Both the position numbers and the translations under genes were made by a program. A DNA stretch of 64,000 bases from Diadema setosum (taxonomy: Eukaryota > Echinodermata > Echinoidea > Diadematoida > Diadematidae). Below the pieces are notes generated by a model. That model was not told the origin of the DNA. It searched no databases and was given only the letters and a program-made list of their open reading frames with translations. Positions within the stretch are counted from its first letter, which is position 1. Each line of letters starts with the position of its first letter. Of the stretch, positions 1-10,600 are shown in pieces. The DNA is taken from the NCBI RefSeq assembly GCF_964275005.1, contig NC_092688.1, positions 26,142,934 to 26,206,933 on the forward strand. Reading direction: 5' to 3'.

Positions 1-1146
1 CATTGTGCCTTGGTAGCACAGTCTGCTACCTTATCACCTTGGGCAGAACGGCTGGGCAGGGGTCATTATTATTCTCCTGTTACCAGGAGTGCGATATAGT
101 CCACACTTCAAAGGGTTTGTTGCATTGCTGTTTGTGAGTAGTGACATGGCATGCTTGTGTGCTAACGCTGTGATGCACTCGCAACAAGGACTTGTAAGTT
201 TTTGCTGTTTTTTTTTTGTTTTTTTTTTTGGGGGGGGGGTCGCATTAAACAAGGGACAACATGATTTCACACAGTAACTATGGTCTAACTGTGCCTTTGA
301 CCTGTGATCTTTTTCAGCTAAAAGGGAGACCTACTACTTCTAGATTTATCTCATCTTCCTGGACACCATGTTGCTTCATGCTTTCTTACATTCCCTTTCC
401 ATTCAGATTACTGACTGGTTCCTTTTAAGATTCCCAAGATTGCTTGCATAATGTGAATACACACTTGGGGTCATATATATAGAGTGTCGTTGCAGTTTAT
501 TGCATACAATTCGGGCATCCGTCCACAAGATCTTCTTCAAGTTTCTGGAAAGTTCCAGATCACACCTACACGAAACATGACAACAGATTTATTCCTACTG
601 AGAATTAGATTTGTAAATAAACCAACAAATAAACAATCACGCAAGCATACTGCATTTGTACTTGTTCTCACATGAAACTAATTGCAAACTCCCACAGAGC
701 GTAAGATGAGCATTCAATTACACAGTTTATAAAATGGGTGCAAGAATGTAGCCAATTGGAAGCGCTGAAATGAGTCACGTGTGCATACATTAATTTCTCA
801 CTAACATGCACGGCCTGACGTTACAATGTTTACACTAGCAGTGCGCACTCAATCAGTTGTTACAAGTGCGTCGCGCGCTACTATACGCGCTGTCAATCCT
901 GTCAACAACTTCTAGTTCGGGCTGCCGGCCGGCCTTTCTTGTGTGCATAACGTGTGTGGCGTACGTATACTCTTATACGTAATACAGTACTTATATATGC
1001 TGGATTTCCGAGTGCGACGTGCGTAAATGTTTGGGACGAACATCTTCGGACATCTTGACTCTTGAGAGAGTGCTACATGTAGCTGACTGGTATTGACCCA
1101 CAAAGGTACGTGAAAAATGCTGTTAGTTTTCGACCCATTTTTTAAA
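1..1146. other. Non-coding stretch, no gene seen
   Basis: No open frame here shows a recognisable domain. The stretch contains a T-rich then G-rich run at about 208-239 and AT-rich unique-looking sequence. If inversin continues to the left of the window, this is part of its downstream intron. I looked on the minus strand for the expected IQ-motif exon of inversin and did not find it. Confidence 0.5.
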
Positions 1147-1319
1147 ACAAATGATGCACAGGATTATTTCGTGGCATAAGTGGAGATGCAGCTCACTCTC
1201 AGGTATTTACAATGTAGTGCAACATGCACTCGGCTTCGCCTCGTGCATGTTTCACAATTGTAAATACCCTCGAGTGCTCTACATCTCCACTAACGCACTC
1301 TATCCTGTGCATCATTTGT
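1147..1319. mobile_element. Short inverted-repeat element (MITE), about 173 bp
   Basis: The 18 bases at 1147-1164 (ACAAATGATGCACAGGAT) are exactly repeated in reverse complement at 1302-1319. Further inside, the arms still pair (AGTGGAGATG with CATCTCCACT; GGTATTTACAAT with ATTGTAAATACC). A central hairpin (CATGCACTCGG with CCTCGTGCATG) forms the loop. A foldback of this size without coding capacity fits a non-autonomous DNA transposon. No clear target duplication was found, so the superfamily is open. Confidence 0.7.
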
Positions 1320-1497
1320 ATACTGTACGCTTTTCAGATCAGGAAAGGGGAATTTCCAACTTCATCCCTTCAAATATCCACCTCTCGATCCCCTCCTCCT
1401 CCATCAAAGAGAATACAGAGGAATAGATAAGTGGGTAAATATCACAATGATATTTTCAGAAGTTGTCTTTGCTGCTCAGCACGAAAAACTTAGAAAC

Positions 1498-1511
1498 ATG
1501 ATCTCCCAACA
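1498..1511 (+). repeat. Left target-site duplication of the LINE
   Basis: The 14-base word ATGATCTCCCAACA occurs here and again at 7305-7318, directly after the tail of the LINE. A perfect duplication of this size flanking a truncated LINE is the normal trace of target-primed reverse transcription. It places the LINE's 5' edge at about 1512. Confidence 0.75.
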
Positions 1512-1643
1512 CTTCAACGAAATCCTTGATAGACCACCACCAATAGAAGAGGCAGAATATACAGAAAGCGGAAACTGACCTGGAAGTGGATACCACCCCA
1601 CCTCGCAAAGCTGAAATTGTAATAGTTATAAAATCACTCAAGA

Positions 1644-2648
1644 ATGGGAAAGCACCAAGGACAAGACAATTTGAATGCAGAACTGTTTAAAGCAAACTCA
1701 GAGTTTGCAGCAGAAGTACTTCAACAGCTGTTTGCAATGATATGGAATGAAAAGAGATTACCAGCAGAATGGACAGAAGGTGTTATTGTTAAAATCCCCA
1801 AGAAAGGAGCATTAAGTAACTGCAATAACTGGCGTGGTATCACACTCCCGTCAGTTCCAAGTAAGATCTTAGCGAAAATCATCATACAGAGAATAGCAGG
1901 CGCAGTAGATGAAGAGCTCAGAAAGGAACAAGCGGGATTTCGAAAAGGAAGAGGTTGCATAGACCAGATATTCACACTATGGAATATTATAGAGCAGTGT
2001 ACTGAATGGCAGAGGCAGTTGTACATCACCTTCATGGACTTTGAGAAGGCATTTGACGGTATACACAGGGATAGTCTGTGGCGAATATTACAAATGTACG
2101 GCATCCCAGGGGAATTTGTTCTTCTTTACATCAAAAGTTTCTATGGCAATTCCAAGTGTTGAGTTGGAAATGGCAACCTAAGTTTCGCAGTGAAGACTGG
2201 ATGTGCCATGTCATCGTTACTCTTCAATCTTACGATTGACTGGGTCTTGAGACGAACAACAGAAGACCACGCAAGGGGAATCTAGTGGACACCCTTCTCT
2301 AACCTAGAAGACCTTGATTTTGCAGACGACTTAGCACTGCTCTCACACACGCACAGACACATGCAAGAGAAGACAGCACGGCTCAGTAGATATGCACAAC
2401 AAGTTGGGCTGCAGATAAATCAAAAGAAAACTGAGATAATGATGCTAAATGTTCCAAACCCCTCACCCACCCATGTTCCCAAAGAAGAATTGTCAACAAC
2501 AGAACAGTTTACTTACCTGAGAAGTACAGTTAGATGTGGTGGAGGAGTAGGCATTGACATTCGGAACAGCCTTAACAAAGCCAGAAATGTATTTAGGATA
2601 CTAAACAAGGTGTGGCAGTCATCACAGTATAGAAAAAGACCGAACTGA
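1644..2648 (+). pseudogene. Reverse transcriptase fragment of the LINE
   Basis: This is the best preserved coding part of the LINE. An uninterrupted 172-codon segment runs 1644-2159, and a second segment (2361-2645) covers the thumb region with QVGLQINQKKTEIM and TYLRSTVRCGGGVGIDIRN. Two in-frame stops and at least one frameshift separate and end these pieces. The catalytic Asp residues of FMDF and FADD are still present. It once copied its own RNA into the chromosome; it is now a fossil with no host role visible. Confidence 0.85.
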
Positions 2649-3415
2649 AATTGTATCAAAGCTGTGTATTAATGGCTCTCCTTTACAGATCAGAATGTTG
2701 GAGGATGACTGATAGTGGTCTTACAAAGCTCTTGACAATCCACACACACACACACAAAAAAAAAAAAAAATCTAAGGCGAATTCTTCGTATACATTGGCC
2801 AAACATGATATCTAATGAAAAGTTATTAACACAATGGAAAACATCAGAATGATTATCAAGAGAAGACGATGGAGATGGATAGGCAGGGCTGCACACTGGC
2901 GCCGGTCCGACGGTCAAAGACCGGTAAAAGTCACTGTCGGACCGGTAACTTTTCAGGAAATCCACAAGTTACCGGTCCGACATGACCAGTAAAAAAAAAA
3001 AAAAAAAAAAAAAACATTGGTGGGGTCAGTAGAAAGGAAAAGAGCAGCCCCGATCAGGGAGAAACAGAATGCAAGATATCGCACTGTTCAACAAGTTTTA
3101 CGCAAGTTTTCGTTTATGTCTACCGGTGCAATTTGTACAGTAAACGGGATTAGTTTTGAGCACTAGCAGTCGACCAGTTATCGCAGTCGCGCTAGCTTGC
3201 GCATTTGGCGTTGCTCACGCACTGCATGCAATGCAAAGCATGTATACAGTGTAACTGCTTTTCGATTGCTTGCGATCGGCGGTCATGCCAGACAAGAAGC
3301 ATTGATAGAAGCGCACGCATTTCTGGGTCATTTTACTCATGATTTTTAACGCAAGATCGATCCGATCCCGGCTTCGCTGCAGCGTGGCAGTTATGTTAGA
3401 ACTAATATACTAGTG

Positions 3416-3534
3416 TCGATTTTTAGAAAAAGTAAAAACACATTCGATATTCAGCGATACAGTAAATGGCACTGATTGCGTTTATTTTCATTTTACACAG
3501 TCATTTCACAAATGAATATTTTCATTCGCTCAGA
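3416..3534 (+). repeat. Left copy of a direct repeat bracketing the satellite array
   Basis: The segment beginning GTCGATTTTTAGAAAAAGT and ending in a CATTTTACACAG...TTTCACAAATGAA block resembles 6708-6795 in the same orientation, just past the other end of the array. It suggests the array grew between, or together with, two copies of an older internal sequence of the element. Confidence 0.6.
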
Positions 3535-3544
3535 ATGGTCTCAT

Positions 3545-6500
3545 AATGAAGATAGGCGCAAAAAAGGATCACGAAATCGGCCCTTCCGTGAACTTTTTAA
3601 GAACGCATGCACAAAATGTGAAGAGATAATACTACGGAGAAAAAAAAAATCATGAAATCATGGCAGTCCCGCTTACATATTTGAGGTAGAAATCGTCCCA
3701 AAAAGGATCATGAATTCGACCGGCCGCGTCGTATCTTTCAAAAGCTTATGATGTACGAAATGCGAAGAGATTATAGAGGAGAAAAAAAAATAGAGGAAAC
3801 AGTTTGGTGAGTGCATCATAAAAGATTACAGCCGAATAACAATTCATGAAATCAACGCAATCCCGTTGAAATTTTATGAAACAATAGGCGCAAAAAGGAT
3901 CTTGAATTCAGTCCTGCATGCCGTGTTGTTCATCAAAAACGCATGCACAAATGCGACGAGATTGTCGGGAGAAAAATAAAAAACACATTTTTACCCTTCT
4001 GGTGCGTGCATTACAAAAGATTACATCCGAAGTAATTCATGAAATCGCCACAATCCCGCTGATATTTGCAGGTAGAAATAGGCGCAAAAAGGATCGTGAA
4101 TGTGAACGCATGTACGAAATGGGAAAAGATTAGCGGGAGAAAAATAAAGGACACATTTTCACCCCTTTTGGCGATTGCATCATATAGATTACAGCCGAAT
4201 AGTAATTCATGAAAATTTGGCAATCCCGTTGGAATTTGAGTAAACAATAATAGGCGCAAAAAGAATATCGAATTCGGCCCTGCATGCAATGTATAATTTT
4301 GAAAACGCATGCACAAATGCGAAGAAATTATCGGGAGAAAAATAAAGAACATATTTTCAACCCTTCTGGTGAATGTATCATAAAAAAGATAACAGCCGAA
4401 ATAATTAATGACATATCGCAATCCCGCTGATATTTGGCGCTAAAAGGATCGTGAATTCGGTCGCGACGTATAGGCATGTACGCAATGCGAAGTGATTATT
4501 GGGTGAAAAATACAGGACACATTTTCAACCCCTTTTGGCCCGAGCATCATAAAGATTAGAGCCGAATAATAATTCATAAAATCATCGCGATCCCGTTGAA
4601 GTTTGAGGAAACGATAGGCGCAAAAGAATCATGATTTTTGGCCGTGTCGTGTATCTTTTAAGAACGCATTTACGAAATGCGAAGAGTTTATCGGGGAAAA
4701 ATAAAGGACACATTTTCAACCCATTTTGGCGCGTGTATCATAAAAGATTGCATCCGAAGTTATACATGTAATCATCGCAATCCCGCTGATATTTGAGGTA
4801 GAAATAGGCGCAAAAAGGATCGTGATTTCGGCCGTGTCGTATACCTTTCAAGAACGCATGTACGGAATGCGAAGATTATGGGGAGAAAAATAAAGAACGC
4901 ATTTTCAACCATTCTATTAGTTGGTGCGCGCATCACAAAAGATTACATCTGAAGTAATTCATGAAATTGCCACAATTCGGTTGATATTCAATGTAGAAAT
5001 AGACAATAAAAGGATCGTGAATTCGGCCATGTCGTATACGCAAGTACGAAATGCGAAGAGATTATTGGGAGAAAAAAAAGGACACATTTTCAACCCCTTT
5101 TGGCCCGTGCATCATAAAGATTACAGCCGAATAATAATTCATGAAATCATCGCAATCCCGTTGAAGTTTGAGGAAACAATAGGCGCAAAAAGAATCATGA
5201 TTTTTGGCCGTGTCGTATATCTTTTAAGAACGCATTTACGAAATGCGAAGAGTTTATCCGGGAAAAATAAAGGACACATTTTCAACCCATTTTGGCGCGT
5301 TATCATAAAAGATTACAGCCGAAGTTATTCATAAAATCATCGCAATCCCGCTGATATTTGAGGTAGAAATAGGCGCAAAAAGGATCGTGAATTCCGCCGT
5401 GTCGTATACCTTTCAAGAACGCATGTACGGAATGCGAAGAGATTATGGGGAGAAAAATAAAGATCACATTTTCAACCTCTTTTGGCGCGTGCATCACAAA
5501 AAGTTACATCCGAAGTAATTCATGAAATCGCCACAATTCCGCTGATATTTGAGGTAGAAATAGGCGCAAAAAGTATCATGAATTCGGCTGTGTGGAACAT
5601 CTATAAGAACGCACTTACGAAATTCGAAGAGTTTATCGGGAAAAAGTAAAGGACACATTTTCAACCCATTTTGGCGCGTGCATCATAAAAGATTACAGCC
5701 GAAGTAATCTATGAAATCGTCACAATCCCGCTGATTATTTGAGGTAGAAATAGGCGCAAAAAGTATCATGAATTCGGCCATGTGGTGCATCAAAGAACGC
5801 ACTTACGAAATTCGAAGAGTTTATCGGGAAAAAATAAAGGACACATTTTCAACCTCTTTTGGCGCTTGCATCAGAAAATATTACAGCCGAAGTAATTTAT
5901 GAAATCGTCACAATCCCGCTAATATTTGAGGTGGAAATAGGCGCAAAAAGTATCATGAATTCGGCCATGTGGTGCATCTTTTTAAGAACGCACTTACGAA
6001 ATTCGAAGAGTTTATCGGGAAAAAATAAAGGACACATTTTCAACCCATTTTGGCCCGTTATCATAAAAGATTACAGCCGAAGTTATATGTGAAATCGTCA
6101 CAATCCCGCTGATTATATGAGGTAGAAATAGGCGCAAAAAGTATCATGAATTCGGCCATGTGGTGCATCTTTTTAAGAACGCACTTACGAAATTAGAAGA
6201 GTTTATCGGGAAAAAATAAAGGACACATTTTCAACCTCTTGGCGCTTGCATCAGAAAATATTACAGCTGAAGTAATTTATGAAATCGTCACAATCCCGCT
6301 AATATTTGAGGTGGAAATAGGCGCAAAAAGTATCATGAATTCGGCCATGTGGTGCATCTTTTTAAGAACGCACTTACGAAATTCGAAGAGTTTATCGGGA
6401 AAAAATGAAGGACACATTTTCAACCCATTTTGGCGCGTTATCATAAAAGATTACAGCCGAAGTAATTTATGAAATCGTCACAATCCCGCTAATATTTGAG

Positions 6501-6672
6501 GTGGAAATGGGCGCAAAAAGGATTGCAAATTCAGCCCTGCATGTCGTGTGCCTTTCAAGAACGCATGCACAAATGCGAATAGATTATCGGGCGAAAAATA
6601 AAGAACTCCTTGGAGCGCATACATCAGAAAATTTCACAGCTAAAATAATTCATTAAATCGTCGCAATCCAAC
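3545..6672. repeat. Tandem array, about 16-17 units of roughly 190 bp
   Basis: A unit holding ATAGGCGCAAAAAGGATC, an AAGAACGCA block, TCGGGAGAAAAATAAAGG and GATTACAGCCGAA recurs from about 3545 to 6672. Starts of the GGCGCAAAAA block fall near 3884, 4077, 4250, 4435, 4612, 4804, 5178, 5368, 5560, 5750, 5936, 6127, 6316 and 6507, so spacing is 174-192 bases. Left units are more diverged than right ones. At the right end the sequence at about 5840-6090 matches that at about 6225-6470 almost exactly, a two-unit (about 380-bp) step. Short open frames within it repeat with the unit and are not genes. Confidence 0.92.
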
Positions 6673-6707
6673 TGACCACCAAGAGCAGGTTACGCAGCAA
6701 GTTCGTG

Positions 6708-6795
6708 CGCCGATGTTTAGAAAAAGTCACAAACGCATTTGATACAATCTAATTTTGTTCATTATCATTTTACACTGTAATTCACAAACAAACAT
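6708..6795 (+). repeat. Right copy of the direct repeat bracketing the array
   Basis: Begins CGATGTTTAGAAAAAGTCAC and continues to a TCATTTTACACTG...ATTCACAAACAAACATT block, matching 3416-3534 imperfectly. After it come T- and A-runs and a G-run (about 6887-6896), then the right end of the element. Confidence 0.55.
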
Positions 6796-7304
6796 TCTAG
6801 TTTTTCCCATTTTTTTTTTTAATTTCTTGTGCAATAGATAATGCAAGTTAAAAAAAAAAATATTAATCTGTAAAATGTACATGGGTGGGGGGGGGGTACG
6901 TCCATAAAAAACAAGAAAATAAGTTTATTTTTTAGGTTGTCGTTGTTGACCGGTAAATTTTCCGTTCAGACCGGTAAAAAATGTTAAAACGGGGCATTTA
7001 CCGGTCCGACAGAGACAGGTTGGACCGGCAGAAAAAATGGGTTAGTGTGCAGCCCTGGGATAGGGCATGTCGTTAGACAGAAAAAGGACAATGTTACCCG
7101 CACAGCCCCTCCATTGGACACCTGAAGGCAAACGTAGGAGAGGACAGCCCAGGAACACCTGGCGGAAAACGGTTGAGAATGAGCTAAAGACCTTAACCCA
7201 AAATTGAAGAACGATGACAAGGATGGCCCAAGACAGGCAGAGGTGGAGAACCTTTGTTACTGCCCTACATGCCAATCGGCATAACGGGCAGTAAGTAAGT
7301 AAGT

Positions 7305-7318
7305 ATGATCTCCCAACA
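7305..7318 (+). repeat. Right target-site duplication of the LINE
   Basis: Exact second copy of ATGATCTCCCAACA (first copy at 1498-1511), directly after the GTAA-repeat tail of the LINE. Confidence 0.75.
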
Positions 7319-7452
7319 ACAATATTGCAGTGAACAAAAGCCATGTGTGACTATTGTTCTTATTTCCATGTTCATTATATTCTTATCCCGGTGCAAGCCC
7401 AAGCAACCCCAAACTCCACTCTCCAAAACATTGCGGTTGCAGAGTTTAATAC

Positions 7453-7677
7453 CTGAATACGCGTGGCTGCCATGTCCCTGATGCCTGTGATGGACAGGGC
7501 CCCCTGTTCCACCATGTACTGGGAGACCTCATGGTGGTCGTTGAGCAGGGCGTAGTCCAGCGGTGTGAAGCGGTCCTCGGTCAGCTCCATGTGGTTGGGG
7601 AAGGCCCTGTGGTCAAGGAGGAGCTTGACCGCATCCAGGTAGCCAGTGCTGCAGGCCCAGTGAAGAGCCGTCATGCC
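7453..7677 (-). CDS. INVS: INVS exon, 75 codons, last repeats and start of IQ1
   Basis: Acceptor TTCTACCCACAG, donor GTATTA. It encodes GMTALHWACSTGYLDAVKLL, then LDHRAFPNHMELTEDRFTPL, then DYALLNDHHEVSQYMVEQGA, ending MAATRIQ. Human has LDFAAFPNQMENNEERYTPL and ends this exon region at AAFKIQ, where the IQ motif begins. This is the last inversin exon visible. Confidence 0.95.
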
Positions 7678-10600
7678 CTGTGGGTAGAAGGCCAGCTAGC
7701 TAGTTCATCTGTGCTCTTTGTATAACTTTTCTGAACTTTTGGGGGAAAGCCTTCATAAGACCCTAAAACCAGAGTCTCAGGATAGTCTAAAAATGAAGAC
7801 AAGCTGCCATTTAAATGTTCCCTTTATATAACTTACTGTTATTCAAACAGTCATACAGTTTCAAGTATTGGTAATGGTTTGTGAACTTGCAATTTTTTTT
7901 AAAATCAATATGTGCGTATTCAGTAAAATCATTCTGTGAAAACAGCTACTAAATTAATCTATCCAGGGTCTACTGTACCCATCACACTTTTTCCTGGCAC
8001 TTTCTTCATCAAAGTCTTACCTACAGCTATGCTGCCAATGTTTATTTTAAAACATCTTGATAAAATAATTTCAAATGACACAGCAAATCATAGGAAAGAG
8101 GCATACGGCCATGGTTACCTCATTATCCTGAAGGTTTGGGTCGGAGCCCTGCTCTAAGAGGAGCGTCATGCAGCGGATGAAGCCCCCGTATGCCGCACAC
8201 TGGAGCGGGGTGCGTCCGGCGTTGTCCTGCACGTTTGGGGTGATGTCGTGCTGCATGAGCTCGTGGCACACACAGGAGTGACCACCTAAGGCAGCCCTGG
8301 GTGAGAGAGGAAAGCACACAGATGTTGCAGGTCTCAAATTTCAGATTAGCATTTCATAAATTATTCTGCAAAGTTATCATACGCATGACAATGGTGATAA
8401 TAAGTATAAGACTATAAAAGTCATCATAGGCATGACAATGGTGAGATAATAATTGGATAAGACTACCAACACCTTCATCACTTCATACTCCTCATACTGA
8501 ACAGTGCGATTGAGACAGCAATTACACAGTTTCTGCACGTACTATGAAAAGGCCATCACAATTATATCTACTAGCCTATATAGTGCAGGTTGACATGATG
8601 CATGACACTACTTCAATTCTCTGAAAAGCACTCCTTTACAGCTTCTATTTTGCAATTACCTGATTCAAATTTGTTCCAAGGAAAAGAGAGGCCCTCAAAC
8701 ATTCATGTTGTGCCATGAGCTTGCAATTACAGTTTCTGCCCATACTGTAAAAAGGCCTTTACAATTAATTCTGCTGCTGGTCTAAACATAGTGCAACTTG
8801 ACACGGTATATGACACTATTTTAATTCTCTGTAAAGCACTCCCGTTCCTTTACATCTTCTATTGTGCAATTATGTGATTTCAATTTGTTCCAACTAAAGA
8901 GAGTGGCACTGCAATTTTCATGCAGTGCCATGAAAAATAAATAAAGCACGGACTTGTTCTTCAACAGCACATTGGCTTGTGCTTTCTATGTCAACGACCT
9001 CTGTAACATCACCGAGACCTTTATTACAAGGTGTTGACAAATCACCAGCAATTCATAGTCAGGATCCTAATTTGAACATTAGTTTCACAAGTTCAGTACC
9101 ATATGTGACCATGCATCACAAAACGAACAAAAAGTCGCACGCAGTGATTTTGTGTGAGGACTGAAAATAGGTGAAATGGGTCAACCTAATTAATCTTGAG
9201 TTTTTCATATTTTCTGAAAAAGCAAGACCTTAGTCTTTTTCTATACTATATTAAAGTTTGGAATCATAAAACAAACAGGAACTTGTGATTTCAGCAGTTT
9301 TCCTCGAACACTTTTTGGTGGACTAGTGTGATTAGTTGTTTCTCATGGAACCCTCTTCCCATTTCTAAAAAAAACCCTGTCCATACACTTCACTTTCAAC
9401 TCCAATAACTTTGGAAAGAATGATGACAGTACATTGAAAGTTGGCATTAATCATGTACAGAATGTGCTAATGAAGCATGTCCAATTTCAGCTTAATCTGA
9501 TAATCCCTTCATTGTTGTTGCTCCAGTGGTCAACATCCTGTTTTTTGTTCCATTCATCCCACAGCTAGCATAGCTTGGTAAAGATTATGTGCTTGAATAC
9601 ACCCTGTACTTCAGAGCCTGTTTTCTCAGTTCACACTTTCCAGAGTGTGTCCTTTCTTTCCAATATTTGGATAGGTTAGGAGAATCCATTCAAATTGAGT
9701 TATACATCATTTTAAAGCTTAGAGTCTGCTCTTTCAGAATCTATTTTTAACTAAAAATCCATGTCTGGCGACTTTTTGTTTGTTTTGTGATGCAGGGTCT
9801 CATATTACACTACACATCGACTTGCTGACACAACATACTCTCATTTATAGGTTTTATTTGTTGAGATGCAAATTTCCTTCAAGTTGTCTTCCTCTACAAA
9901 ATGAAATTTGTAAGATTGCAACTGCTGATCTGTAATTTACAGATTAGCAGTTGTAGGGGGAAACAAATTGAAGGAAATTCACATCTCAACCTTCACCCCT
10001 CTAACTAGTATTCTCTTGCTTTTTATTTGTTTCTAACATTCTTTTTTTTAATTATTATACTCTACATTTTGAAGATGAAGAAACATACCAATGGAGAGGC
10101 GATCTCCCTTCCTGGTCAACAATCTTCACTTGTGCACCCCCTGGAGCATAGATCAAAACAACAATCAAGAAGAGTTCCAACAACAGCACACAATTTAGTT
10201 TACATTCTCATTTATCAATTGAGTAAAAAGGGAGCTTTCACAGTGGTAATGCAGATGTCAGAGTGTGCATGGTTTTTGAAAATGTTGGCAGTTGGCACAG
10301 TTACGAGTTTGAAATCCTGCATCCACTCAAATTTACAATGGTAATGGGCCACAGCAGCATTGGTCAAGAAGCCATGGTGCAGCAGAAGGAATGTGATGTC
10401 ACGTGCACATTTGCATATGGATAATTTGTAACTCAGCTGAGCTACAGTGCTGTGCATATGAGAAAGTGCTTGTAAAGCAGAATGGCTTGAAGAAAGTACT
10501 ACCATCAAGATTGGTTTTTGCCTGCATCACACAGCTCACTACATCACCTTTCAAAAATTGAGGGTCCTATTGATGGACAGTGTACTACAATCCCACTTAT

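Larger units (their letters stand above)
2884..7057. mobile_element. hAT-like non-autonomous DNA transposon carrying a satellite array
   Basis: The insert has perfect 14-bp inverted ends (CAGGGCTGCACACT at 2884; its complement ends at 7057). It is flanked by the 7-bp duplication GGATAGG (2877-2883 and 7058-7064), inside the LINE's WRWIGH codons. CAGGG-type ends with a 7-8 bp duplication fit the hAT superfamily. The ends also carry CCGGTCCGAC motifs in both orientations, like transposase subterminal sites. The middle is a tandem array of about 190-bp units (3545-6672) bracketed by related sequences at 3416-3534 and 6708-6795. No transposase is encoded. The insertion is younger than the LINE. 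Confidence 0.82.
1512..7304 (+). mobile_element. 5'-truncated LINE (non-LTR retrotransposon), split by a DNA element
   Basis: The plus strand encodes a reverse transcriptase fragment: a fingers region with IPKKGALSNCNNWRGITL and SVPSKILAKIIIQRI, then QAGFRKGRG, then FMDFEKAFD with the first catalytic Asp, then LDFADDLALLSH at about 2310 with the FADD box at 2319-2330. The usual C-terminal tail (WTPEGKRRRGQPRNTWR) resumes at about 7106 after the insertion at 2884-7057. Without the insert the LINE is about 1.6 kb and lacks ORF1, the endonuclease and the N-terminal part of the RT. It ends in a GTAA/AAGT-repeat tail near 7291-7304. In-frame stops (for example at 2161 and 2283) and frame changes show it is dead. 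The clade (RTE- or Jockey/CR1-related) is not assigned. Confidence 0.88.

Noticed and set aside
1-80. tRNA-like GGTAGCACAGTCTGCTACC at the window start
   Set aside because: It pairs as a short hairpin, but no B box or cloverleaf follows.
4921-5334. 137-codon open frame inside the satellite array, and similar frames at 5859 and 6239
   Set aside because: The frames repeat with the array unit, their peptides are just translated repeat, and there is no start or splice context.
3545-6672. CRISPR-like regular repeats
   Set aside because: The whole unit of about 190 bp is repeated, without unique spacers between short repeats, and the host is an animal.
9510-9560. Alternative site for the missing inversin exon (CAG, then GATGTTGACCACTGG on the minus strand)
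   Set aside because: Wrong phase and no match to the inversin repeat; the true 52-base exon is at 10089-10140.
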